From positions 1 to 64,000 of the forward strand of contig NZ_BLAE01000058.1 of assembly GCF_009687865.1 (NCBI RefSeq): a stretch of DNA of 64,000 nt, read 5' to 3'. Source of the stretch: Acrocarpospora macrocephala (GTDB lineage: Bacteria; Actinomycetota; Actinomycetes; Streptosporangiales; Streptosporangiaceae). Both the position numbers and the translations under genes were made by a program. Shown here piece by piece: positions 17,893 to 25,253 of the stretch. The notes under the pieces are model-generated. The model saw nothing but the letters and a program-made list of their open reading frames with translations. It had not been told where the DNA came from and did no database searches. How positions within the stretch are numbered: the stretch's first letter is position 1; every line of letters starts with the position of its first letter.

Positions 17893-18893
17893 CAGACCTC
17901 GCTCGATAGGACGGCGACCAGGTTGTGCTGGAGGCAGGGACCGCTGGTGGCGTGCGCGACGGCGCGGCGGGCGGTGCCGTCGAGGACGCGCTGGGCGGCT
18001 TCGCCGATGCGGATCAGGCCGGTGGCCATGACGGGGTTGGCGGCGAGGGGGCCGCCGGAGGGGTTGATCACGGTGTCCTCGGGGAGTCCGAGGGCTTCGC
18101 GGAGGATTGGCTCTTCGTGGCTGAATTGGGTGTGCAGTTCGGCCACGTCGACAGGGCCCTTGCCGACTCCCGCGGCTGTCGCGGCGTCGGCGGTGGAGGT
18201 CGATTGGGCGAGGTTTCGCATGCCCAGGTAGTGGGGCTCGATGCGATGGGCGATGCCGGTGATGTAGGCCGGGCGGGGATATTTCGTGATTTCCTCCCCC
18301 GCGACGAGGACGATGGCCGCGGCTCCGTCGGTGATCGGGGCGACGTGGCCGTCGTCTTCCTCGGTGGGATCGGGGAGATTGAGCGCGTATGGGTTGGCTC
18401 GTCCGTCGGCTCTGCTCCGGCGGACTATCGCGTCCAGCTCAGCGCGATCGGCGCCTCGGGCGCTGGCCTGGAGCCCGGCGAAAGAGATCTGATCCAATCC
18501 CAATGGGGCTAAATAGTATGGATCAAGCTGCAATGTCATGATTTCTCGGAGATCGCTCATGGAGGTCTTGCCGAAGCCGTACACGAGGGCGGAGTCGACG
18601 TCGCCGTGCTGGAGGCGGACCCATGCCTCGTACAGGGCGAAAGCGCCGTCCATTTCGACGTGACTTTCCGAGATGGGCGGCCAGGCGCCCAGCGAGTCCA
18701 GGGCCGACACGAACGAGAACGGGGCTCCGGCCAGGTAGTCGCAGCTGCCCGAGCAGGTGAAACCGAACCTTCTCAGGCCCGACTTGGCCCTTACCTCCTC
18801 GATCACCGGCTGCAGGAGCTCCGGTTCGGTCAGGCCGGCGTCGTGGTCGGTGTGCACGGTCTGGGCGAACGCGACGATCGCCACCTCACGCAT
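17892..18893 (-). CDS. Thiolase-fold lipid-transfer protein (Ltp4-like)
   Basis: A 333-residue thiolase-superfamily protein starting MREVAIVAFAQTVHTDHD. Its core again lacks a clear catalytic cysteine in the first-half motif (TCSGSCDYLAGAPF holds cysteines in an unusual context). The C-terminal half has the family pattern NPSGGPLAANPVMATGLIRI and TSGPCLQHN. Paired with the downstream longer paralog it may form a heteromeric aldolase or thiolase. The true start is 18893, where ATG shares a base with the stop of the DUF35 gene (TGATG). A longer frame running to 19562 overlaps that gene and is spurious. Confidence 0.82.
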   Translation of the reverse strand: MREVAIVAFAQTVHTDHDAGLTEPELLQPVIEEVRAKSGLRRFGFTCSGSCDYLAGAPFSFVSALDSLGAWPPISESHVEMDGAFALYEAWVRLQHGDVDSALVYGFGKTSMSDLREIMTLQLDPYYLAPLGLDQISFAGLQASARGADRAELDAIVRRSRADGRANPYALNLPDPTEEDDGHVAPITDGAAAIVLVAGEEITKYPRPAYITGIAHRIEPHYLGMRNLAQSTSTADAATAAGVGKGPVDVAELHTQFSHEEPILREALGLPEDTVINPSGGPLAANPVMATGLIRIGEAAQRVLDGTARRAVAHATSGPCLQHNLVAVLSSEV

Positions 18894-19798
18894 CAGTTCT
18901 CCAGCTCGGCGTCGGGCTCTCCGGTGGGAGCGAACCATTTGATGTTGGTCATCGCGAGGGTGCGTTCCGACTCGGGGAGCCAGACCGCGCGGACGCGCAT
19001 GCCTTGCCGTACCTCGTGGGCGGGCACGTCGCCGACCAGGGCGATCATCGGGGTGTCGGCGCCGTCCAGCAGGATGTACGCGGAGACGAAGGGCACCTGG
19101 GGGGCGCGGGGGTCGGGCAGGTTGTTGATGGCGAATGTGGTGATCGTCCCGGTGTCGGAGACCTGGCGTTCCGCCGCGATCAGGGAGCCGCATTCGGGGC
19201 AGGAGATGCGGTAAGGGACGTAGACCTTGTCGCAGGTCGCGCAGTGTCCCGCGAGGAAGACGCCGTCGCGCACGCCTTCCAGGAAGCGGGTGAGCGCCCG
19301 GCCGGGTGTGATCGTGTATTCGGCGCGGACCGGGGAGACGATCATCGTGACGTCGGGGACGAAGCATTCGATGTCGGTGATCTGGCCGATTCGTTCGGCG
19401 CGCCAGCGGGGGCGCACGCGGAGTCCTGGGCGCATCGCCTTCTTGTGGCCCGCGTCCACCGCGTGCACCAGGGTGGTGTCGGCGCCGTCGAGTTTGATCA
19501 ATGCCCAGGCGAAGGGGCGGTCGAGGGGGTGGTTCTTGCGCGGCGCCTGCACCCAGACCCATTCGGCGACCGTCCCCGCCGGGCCGACCTGGACGAATTC
19601 CTCGGTTACCGGGTCGCCGGTGTGGGGGTCGTATTCCAGCGGGGGGACGAGGGTGCGCTGGTCGGCGGTCCGTACGCCCACGATCCTGGCGTCGCGTAAT
19701 TCGGTCAGGAAACGGCCGATCACCGGTCCCGTGGTCCTGGTGTAGCCGCCGGGGAACTCCAGGACGTAAGTCGCTGACAGTTCAGATTCCGTGGTCAT
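18893..19798 (-). CDS. Tandem DUF35 OB-fold protein, partner of thiolase-like proteins
   Basis: 301 residues holding two OB-fold DUF35 units. The first (about 25-150) has lost its zinc ribbon; the second (about 170-290) keeps it as GHCATCDKVYVPY with a following SCPECGS, four cysteines in C-x2-C pairs. DUF35 proteins bind CoA thioesters and complex with Ltp-type thiolases, as in the Ltp2/ChsH2 aldolase. First gene of the operon that continues through both thiolase-like genes to the FadD19-like ligase, with TGATG coupling to the next gene. Upstream lies a block of 18-base tandem repeats. Confidence 0.85.
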   Translation of the reverse strand: MTTESELSATYVLEFPGGYTRTTGPVIGRFLTELRDARIVGVRTADQRTLVPPLEYDPHTGDPVTEEFVQVGPAGTVAEWVWVQAPRKNHPLDRPFAWALIKLDGADTTLVHAVDAGHKKAMRPGLRVRPRWRAERIGQITDIECFVPDVTMIVSPVRAEYTITPGRALTRFLEGVRDGVFLAGHCATCDKVYVPYRISCPECGSLIAAERQVSDTGTITTFAINNLPDPRAPQVPFVSAYILLDGADTPMIALVGDVPAHEVRQGMRVRAVWLPESERTLAMTNIKWFAPTGEPDAELEN

Positions 19799-19810
19799 GT
19801 TTGGAGCGCC

Positions 19811-19890
19811 TTCACGTTAGATGCCGCGTTCACGTCGGGTGCCGCATTCACGCCAGACCTACATTCACGCCAGATGCCGCGTACACGCAA
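19811..19890. repeat. 18-bp degenerate tandem repeat upstream of the DUF35 operon
   Basis: Four to five head-to-tail copies of a unit near TTCACGYCAGATGCCGCG start at 19811, 19829, 19847, 19864 and 19882; the third copy is one base short. They occupy most of the 116 bases between the second ligase gene and the start of the DUF35 operon, so they sit in that operon's leader or promoter. A further half-match (GTCACGTCAGATGGCA) lies near 19909. Could be repeated operator sites or simple slippage. Confidence 0.55.
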
Positions 19891-19914
19891 GGACCCGCCG
19901 TTGGCGTGGTCACG

Positions 19915-21459
19915 TCAGATGGCACGGTCACGGCCTTCCCAGTAGGGCGCCCGGAGTTTGCGTTTGAGCAGCTTGCCGTTGGGCTCGCGGGGCATCTCGT
20001 CGATGAAGTCGATTGTCTTGGGCCATTTCATCCTGGACAGGCGTCCTTGCAAAGAGCCCAAGATTTCGTCGGCGAGTTCGGGGCCGGGGGTCGCGCCAGG
20101 AGCGGCCTCGATGATGGCCTTGATCTGCTCGCCCCATTCGTCATCCGGAATGCCGAAAACGGCGACATCGGCGACTTTGGGGTGGATGAGTAGTTCGTTC
20201 TCGATCTCGGCAGGATAGATGTTGGTTCCGCCGGAGATGATCATGTCGGCTTTGCGGTCGCAGAGGAACAGGAAGCCGTCCTGGTCCAGGTAGCCGATGT
20301 CGCCGACGGTGAAGTAGTCGCGCAGGCGGTTCGCCTCGGTTTTGGCGGGGTCGCCTTTGTACTCGAAGCGGAGGCCCATCATCTTCATGTAGATCGTGCC
20401 GGGTGTGCCGGTGGAGACCTCTTCGAGCTCTTCGTCCACGATGAGGAGTTCGCTGATCGGCCAGGCCTTGCCGACGGTTCCCGGGTGTTTCTTCCAGTCC
20501 TGCGGGCTGGCGATGGTTCCGCCGCCTTCGGTGGCCGCGTAGTACTCGTACACGACATCGCCCCACCAATCGAGCATCTGCTGCTTGACCGGGACAGGGC
20601 ACGGCGCGGCGGCGTGGATCATCCAGCGCAGCGAGGAGAGGTCGTAGTGGTGCCTGACCTCCTCGGGGAGGGATAACAGCCGTTTGAAGTGGGTGGGGAC
20701 CATGTGGGAGTTGGTGACCCGGTAACGCTCGCACAGGCGGAGGGTCTCTTCGGCGTCCCACTTGTCCATGTAGACGAGGGTGTGGCCCATGTGCAGGGCG
20801 GTGCCGCCGAACTGGGTGACGGCGGTGTGGTAGTTCGGGGAGGTGACCAGGTGGGCGTTGGGCCTGCCGGGGGTCATGCCGAACAGGGTGAGCAGGAAGG
20901 TCATCAGCTCCGCGCCCTCATCCGGATCCAGACCGCTGAGCGGGCGGCGTACGCCCTTCGGTTTGCCGGTTGTGCCGGATGTGTAGTGCATGCTCGCGCC
21001 TGCCGTACGATCCGGCGGCAGCGTGTCCGGGCGGCCCTCGGTCAGGTCCGCGACCGGGCGGAAACCGTCAACCGCGCCGAAAGCGAATCGTCGTTCCGGG
21101 GCCAGATCCCCCGCGCCGCGCGTGCCCTCCTCGGCGTAACGTTCATGCACGAAGTACGCCTTCGCCTCGCTGTCGGCCACGATGTAGGCGATCTCCGGAC
21201 CGGTGAGATGCCAGTTGATCGGCGTGTAATACCAGCCCGCCTGCAGGGCCGCCAGATACAGGACGAGACCGTCCACCCCGTTCGGCACCAGCCCGCAGAT
21301 GCCATCCCCCGGCCGCAGCCCGAACTCGCGCAGCCCGTGCACGAGACGATTGGCCCGGGACAGCAGCTCACCCGCCGAATGCTCCGTCCCATCCGGATCG
21401 ACGGCCGCGATCCATTCGGGATCGGCCTGTGCGAGCCTCCAGAATCCGAGCGAACCCAT
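19915..21459 (-). CDS. Acyl-CoA synthetase (FadD family)
   Basis: A 514-residue ANL-superfamily ligase. It shows the P-loop HYTSGTTGKPKGVRR near residue 165, the YEYYAATEGGG motif around 310, the GDIGYLDQDGFLFLCDR hinge near 405 and the C-terminal PNGKLLKRKLR with the catalytic lysine. Soluble, no signal. AAGGGAG lies six bases before the ATG at 21459, which I prefer over the in-frame ATG at 21489. It probably activates a fatty or sterol-derived acid; the divergent enoyl-CoA hydratase and the KstR-like palindromes between them suggest joint control. Confidence 0.88.
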   Translation of the reverse strand: MGSLGFWRLAQADPEWIAAVDPDGTEHSAGELLSRANRLVHGLREFGLRPGDGICGLVPNGVDGLVLYLAALQAGWYYTPINWHLTGPEIAYIVADSEAKAYFVHERYAEEGTRGAGDLAPERRFAFGAVDGFRPVADLTEGRPDTLPPDRTAGASMHYTSGTTGKPKGVRRPLSGLDPDEGAELMTFLLTLFGMTPGRPNAHLVTSPNYHTAVTQFGGTALHMGHTLVYMDKWDAEETLRLCERYRVTNSHMVPTHFKRLLSLPEEVRHHYDLSSLRWMIHAAAPCPVPVKQQMLDWWGDVVYEYYAATEGGGTIASPQDWKKHPGTVGKAWPISELLIVDEELEEVSTGTPGTIYMKMMGLRFEYKGDPAKTEANRLRDYFTVGDIGYLDQDGFLFLCDRKADMIISGGTNIYPAEIENELLIHPKVADVAVFGIPDDEWGEQIKAIIEAAPGATPGPELADEILGSLQGRLSRMKWPKTIDFIDEMPREPNGKLLKRKLRAPYWEGRDRAI

Positions 21460-21493
21460 CCGGAACTCCCTTGTCCGCGCGGGAAACACAAAC

Positions 21494-21507
21494 GAGAATC
21501 TGTTCTA
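21494..21507. promoter_or_regulatory. Weak KstR-like operator near the ligase start
   Basis: GAGAATCTGTTCTA fits the KstR consensus TNNAACNNGTTNNA at all but two of the fixed positions. It lies 35 bases upstream of the ligase start in the 310-base divergent region. A second, better match lies at 21636. Confidence 0.4.
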
Positions 21508-21543
21508 CCTTGCGGCAGATTAACCCGGTCGAGCATCGTCGAA

Positions 21544-21553
21544 CAAGCGCTTG
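21544..21553. promoter_or_regulatory. KstR2-like palindrome CAAGCGCTTG
   Basis: A perfect 10-base palindrome matching the core CAAGNNCTTG of the KstR2 operator, with one flanking mismatch. It lies between the two KstR-like sites in the same divergent promoter region. The core is short, so chance or another TetR regulator is possible. Confidence 0.35.
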
Positions 21554-21635
21554 GGTCATGCGCATGGCCACGTGCACGGACGGCGGCGACTGCCGCGAAG
21601 ATGGACGTCTCGCGGCGGATGTCGCCGCCGCGAGA

Positions 21636-21649
21636 CAGAACGGGTTCTA
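21636..21649. promoter_or_regulatory. KstR-like operator before the enoyl-CoA hydratase gene
   Basis: CAGAACGGGTTCTA contains the palindrome AGAAC-GG-GTTCT and matches TNNAACNNGTTNNA except the outermost T. It lies about 120 bases before the hydratase start. Two 18-base near-identical repeats (GGTCGCCTGGTCGGCGGC at 21688 and a copy at 21721) follow it in the leader. Confidence 0.55.
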
Positions 21650-21769
21650 CTAACAGGAGCGTCGTGAGCTGGACAGCCGCAACGGCGGGTCGCCTGGTCG
21701 GCGGCCAGGACGCGATGCCAGGTCGTCTGGTCGGCGGCTGTCTACGCTTGGTTGCCTGAGGAGGCATTC

Positions 21770-22579
21770 GTGGAACTTCTGCCCATCAGCACCCCCCACT
21801 GCCGGGTGGAACGCGACGGCCGTCTCGTCATCGTCACCATGGATCGCCCAGAAGCCAGGAACGCCCTCTCCACCGACATGCTCATCGGCATGGCCGAAGC
21901 CTGGGCCTACATCTCCGCCGAACCCGGCGTCCGCGTCGGCATCCTCACCGGCGCGAACAACACCTTCTGCGCGGGCGCCGACCTCAAAGCCATGGGCGCC
22001 CCCTCCACCGACGACCGCGTCCGCCAGCGCGCCGCCGAAATCCCCAACTTCCACTGGAAGGGCCTCCTCCGCGAGGACATGCCCACCAAACCCATCATCA
22101 GCGCCATCGAAGGCTACGCCGTGGCCGGCGGCACCGAACTCCTCGTCGGCACCGACCTCCGCGTCGTCGCCGAATCCGCCACCCTCGGCCTCTTCGAGGC
22201 CAAACGCGCCCTCTTCCCCATGGGCGGCAGCGCCGTCCGCCTCCCCCGCCAGATCCCGTACGCCTTCGCCATGGACCTCCTCCTCACCGGCCGCGCCATC
22301 ACGGCCCCCGAGGCGTACCGCATGGGCCTGATCAACCAGATCGTCCCCGACGGCCAAGCCCTCCCCAAAGCCATCGAACTAGCCGAAGACATAGCCTCCT
22401 CCGGCCCTCTCGCCGTCCAAGCCATCCTCCGCACCTACCGCGAAACCCTCGCCCTCCCCGAAGAGGAAGCCCTAAAAATCTCCGACAACCTCGGCTGGCC
22501 AGTAATCGCCTCAGAAGACGCCAAAGAGGGCTCCCGCGCCTTCCGCGAAAAGCGCCCCCCACGCTACGAAGGCGCCTAA
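21770..22579 (+). CDS. Enoyl-CoA hydratase/isomerase family protein
   Basis: A crotonase-fold protein of 269 residues that hydrates or isomerises enoyl-CoA in beta-oxidation. The oxyanion motif TFCAGADLKAMG lies near residue 65. Both catalytic glutamates appear kept: one in VAGGTELL, one in LGLFEAKRALF. GTG at 21770 is chosen because GAGGAGG lies eight bases upstream; an in-frame TTG 18 bases earlier has none. Divergent from the acyl-CoA synthetase and preceded by KstR-like palindromes, so it likely belongs to the same lipid regulon. It converges on the HipA gene with stop codons overlapping by four bases. Confidence 0.9.
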   Translation: MELLPISTPHCRVERDGRLVIVTMDRPEARNALSTDMLIGMAEAWAYISAEPGVRVGILTGANNTFCAGADLKAMGAPSTDDRVRQRAAEIPNFHWKGLLREDMPTKPIISAIEGYAVAGGTELLVGTDLRVVAESATLGLFEAKRALFPMGGSAVRLPRQIPYAFAMDLLLTGRAITAPEAYRMGLINQIVPDGQALPKAIELAEDIASSGPLAVQAILRTYRETLALPEEEALKISDNLGWPVIASEDAKEGSRAFREKRPPRYEGA

Positions 22580-23781
22580 CGCCGGGTGATCAGCGGCAAT
22601 GACTTGAGGCGGTGATCGATGTGGTCGCGCACGAACGCGGGAACCGGAGTATCGCGCTTGACCTGCGGCCAGGTGTCCAGAAGAGCCGTGACAGTTTGGG
22701 TCACAACGCCACTGACCCGTTCCACGTCAAGTTCGGCACGGTTGGCGAGATGACGGAAATTGTCCAGGCTCACGAGCTTGGCGATCTTCCCGCCGTTCAC
22801 CGGAAAGGCTAGTTCCTCGGTCCTGAACTCGCTGTAGGCGGAAACGGAGACGAAGTCGTACGCGGGCGAGAGACGTGCGGTCCGACCGTCGGGGTAGCGC
22901 AATGTCCAGTTCTTCAGGTGCGCGTCAAGGTTGCCGATCACGACGATGGTGGTCAGCCTGCGAATGTACTCGTCGATGTCCTGCGGGCATACCGCTCGGA
23001 TGACTCGAGCCAATCCCACATAAGTGGCATTGTCATATTTGGCCTCCACGGAAACTTCGCGGACCTGAGCGAAGTCTTCCTGATGGACGCGGCCCTCGGA
23101 GGTTCTGTCGAAACGGCGCACGGCGAACGCCATCTCCTCCGCGGAGATCAGCTCGTCGGGCAGGCCGGAAAGTTCCGCTCCCACGAGAAGCTTGATATCG
23201 GGCACGTCCACACCGGCGAGTTTGGCCCAGCTGAGCATGGCATATTCGTTGGCGGGCACCTCGGGAAAGCGCCGATCGGGAAGCTTCACGATCCAATCAC
23301 CGCCCTGGCCCGACATTGGCAGAACCAGACCTTTGCCCTCCCATCTCATGGAGAACTTCACCTGCGCACCGGCCAACGAGAATCGCACCCTCCCGAGCCG
23401 GTCGCGGTCAGTCCCCTCGGTCAGTTCAGGGAGCGTGAACGTGTCGGACTCAGGAACGACGCGGACCGCTCCGGGCAGGTCCTCGCCAGGGAAAGTGAGG
23501 ATTTGAAAGTCATGGGGATTGGTCCGCCCAAGTTCCTGGGCAATGAGGTTCCGCAACCCGCTCCCCGGCTCGGGTAGCAGGTTGGCGAACCACTTGGGAA
23601 CCGTCCCGCTCGCCCTCCTCCGCCGCACAGGATTCGTCTCGAACCCTTGCCCCAGAACGGGATGTGTCGGCTCGATGTCCTCGTAGTCGAACCAAGTGTT
23701 CCCGTCAAGATAGCCCAGCGTTCCCACGCGGCGATCACCCAGAAAGACTCCAGCGGTCGCGCGGCTAACCAAGTTCTTCAT
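22576..23781 (-). CDS. HipA-like serine/threonine kinase (toxin family)
   Basis: A 401-residue HipA-family protein. The N-terminal subdomain reads GVFLGDRRVGTLGY; the kinase core shows FSLAGAQVKFSM with ATP-binding lysine near residue 147, the catalytic loop VIGNLDAHLKNW near residue 285 and the metal-binding SPAYDF near residue 305. HipA toxins phosphorylate glutamyl-tRNA synthetase or other targets and are normally neutralised by a HipB helix-turn-helix antitoxin encoded just upstream. Here only a 56-codon frame with no visible HTH precedes it. The ATG at 23781 has only a weak GAGG next to it. Confidence 0.88.
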   Translation of the reverse strand: MKNLVSRATAGVFLGDRRVGTLGYLDGNTWFDYEDIEPTHPVLGQGFETNPVRRRRASGTVPKWFANLLPEPGSGLRNLIAQELGRTNPHDFQILTFPGEDLPGAVRVVPESDTFTLPELTEGTDRDRLGRVRFSLAGAQVKFSMRWEGKGLVLPMSGQGGDWIVKLPDRRFPEVPANEYAMLSWAKLAGVDVPDIKLLVGAELSGLPDELISAEEMAFAVRRFDRTSEGRVHQEDFAQVREVSVEAKYDNATYVGLARVIRAVCPQDIDEYIRRLTTIVVIGNLDAHLKNWTLRYPDGRTARLSPAYDFVSVSAYSEFRTEELAFPVNGGKIAKLVSLDNFRHLANRAELDVERVSGVVTQTVTALLDTWPQVKRDTPVPAFVRDHIDHRLKSLPLITRR

Positions 23782-23830
23782 CCTCGTCGAATAGCGCTGC
23801 CATCCAGCCCGTCGCGGAATCTCCGCAAGA

Positions 23831-24001
23831 TTAGAAGGCCGTTGTCGGACCGAACGTCCAGGTCAGGATGCGGCCGTGTTCGATGCCCACCACCACGCGG
23901 CTTGCGTCGCGTGGTTGCTCAGTTCGTACAAGGAGAGGCTGCGGATGCTCACCGCGAGCACCCGGCGGCAGGCCGAGGCGGACCAGATCGGATGTAGTCA
24001 T
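23831..24001 (-). CDS. Small unknown protein upstream of hipA-like gene
   Basis: A 56-codon frame starting MTTSDLVRLGLPPGARGEH and ending TWTFGPTTAF. It sits where a HipB antitoxin gene would be but shows no helix-turn-helix and is far shorter than HipB. The 50 bases between its stop and the hipA-like ATG include an in-frame fragment encoding a run of acidic residues (AALFDEDEELG) that ends in a TAG overlapping the hipA start, as HipB reading frames often do, but a TAA interrupts it upstream. It may be unrelated, or part of a decayed antitoxin. I do not recognise it. Confidence 0.3.
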   Translation of the reverse strand: MTTSDLVRLGLPPGARGEHPQPLLVRTEQPRDASRVVVGIEHGRILTWTFGPTTAF

Positions 24002-24079
24002 CAGTGCATTGTCTGCGTCATCCTGCCCTCATGATCACGGAATGTTCAGATCCACAGATACACAGCCGTGCTTATGTGA

Positions 24080-25192
24080 CTAATCCTCTGTTATCCGACC
24101 GAGCCGGTCCATTGCCTCTACATAGCCTTCGACCATCTCGAACACGACCTGGCGGGCGGACTTGACCTGGTTCATCGTGCCGATGATCTGGCCGGCCGGG
24201 AAGGTTGCCAGTTCGGCTGCGTCGGAGCGGCCGATGCGGCGCAGAGCGTCGGAGACGAGCATGAATTGCAGGGGCATGGGGAGGGTGCCTGGGGAGTCGG
24301 TTGCCTCCCAGGCGTCGGTCCATTCGTTTTTGAGGAGGCGGGCGGGTTTGCCGGTCCAGGAGCGGGAGCGGACGGTGTCGCGGGAGGTGGCGGCGAGGAT
24401 GCGTTGTCTGGCCATTTCGGGGGTGTCGGCTTCCTCGACGGTGAGCCAGATCGAGCCGGTCCAGACGCCCTCGGCGCCGAGGGCCATGCCCGCTGCCATC
24501 TGGCGGCCGTCGCCGATTCCGCCGGCGGCCAGCACCGGCACGTCCACCGCGTCGACGACCTGCGGGATCAGCACCATGGTGGAGATCTCGCCGGTGTGGC
24601 CGCCCGCCTCGGTTCCTTGGGCGACGACCACATCCACCCCGACTTCGACCTGCTTGATCGCGTGTCTAGGCGTGGACGCGAGCGCGGCCACCTTGACCCC
24701 TTTGGCATGCGCCTGCTCGACCACATCAGCCGGAGGCGGGCCGAGCGCGTTGGCCAGCAGGGCGATCGGATGCCGCAAAGCCACCTCAACCTGGGGGCGC
24801 GCGGTCGCGTCGGTCCACCCGAGTAGTGCCCGTCCGGCGTCGTCCCCGCTCAAAGCAGGTACGCCGTGCTTCTCCAGCAGGTCATCCACGAACGCCCGAT
24901 GCCCGGCGGGAATCATCCCCTGCAGCCGCCCCAGCAGATCCTCAGGCGAGTCCACCCCGAGATCTGCCCCTTCGTACGACGCGGGCATGACGACATCCAC
25001 CCCGTACGGCATGCCCCCCACATGTTCGTCGATCCACTTCAGCTCGGTCTCCAGTTCCTCCGGCGTGAAGTAGAGCGCCCCGAGCACCCCCATTCCCCCG
25101 GCCCGGCTGACCGCCGCGACCACGTCCCGGCAATGGCTGAAGGCGAAAATCGGAAACTCGATCCCGAACATGTCCGTGACCCGCGTTCGCAT
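24080..25192 (-). CDS. Nitronate monooxygenase/2-nitropropane dioxygenase family flavoprotein
   Basis: A 370-residue FMN TIM-barrel protein. It begins with the domain segment FGIEFPIFAFSHCRDVVAAV. Family motifs include AQGTEAGGHTGEISTMVL near residue 190 with the catalytic-type histidine, the phosphate-binding AAGGIGDGRQMAAGMALGA, and VRSRSWTGKPARLL near 275. Its sequence recalls mycobacterial Rv1533; related flavoproteins act as dehydrogenases in sterol-ring degradation (IpdC), so nitronate need not be the substrate. A perfect KstR-type palindrome lies 32 bases upstream of its start, tying it to the neighbouring lipid genes. Confidence 0.86.
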   Translation of the reverse strand: MRTRVTDMFGIEFPIFAFSHCRDVVAAVSRAGGMGVLGALYFTPEELETELKWIDEHVGGMPYGVDVVMPASYEGADLGVDSPEDLLGRLQGMIPAGHRAFVDDLLEKHGVPALSGDDAGRALLGWTDATARPQVEVALRHPIALLANALGPPPADVVEQAHAKGVKVAALASTPRHAIKQVEVGVDVVVAQGTEAGGHTGEISTMVLIPQVVDAVDVPVLAAGGIGDGRQMAAGMALGAEGVWTGSIWLTVEEADTPEMARQRILAATSRDTVRSRSWTGKPARLLKNEWTDAWEATDSPGTLPMPLQFMLVSDALRRIGRSDAAELATFPAGQIIGTMNQVKSARQVVFEMVEGYVEAMDRLGRITED

Positions 25193-25223
25193 GCCCTAAC
25201 CGTACGAGGCAAACAATGAAAAC

Positions 25224-25237
25224 TGCAACGCGTTCTA
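25224..25237. promoter_or_regulatory. KstR-type operator, full consensus match
   Basis: TGCAACGCGTTCTA matches TNNAACNNGTTNNA at every fixed position. It lies 32 bases upstream of the flavoprotein start, where bound repressor would block its promoter. It is followed by CTCTAGAAC, a further half-site. Confidence 0.65.
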
Positions 25238-25253
25238 CTCTAGAACCTTTGCT

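Noticed and set aside
18894-19562. N-terminal extension of the Ltp4-like gene
   Set aside because: It overlaps the tandem DUF35 gene in another frame, is proline- and arginine-rich, and the TGATG junction at 18893 gives a natural start.
19915-21459. Assigning the second acyl-CoA ligase to a named FadD
   Set aside because: Motifs fix the family but I cannot tell FadD4-, FadD13- or FadD17-like apart without a search.
24080-25192. Annotating the flavoprotein as a true nitronate detoxification enzyme
   Set aside because: The KstR-type operator and neighbours point to lipid catabolism; the family includes dehydrogenases with other substrates, so I left the reaction open.
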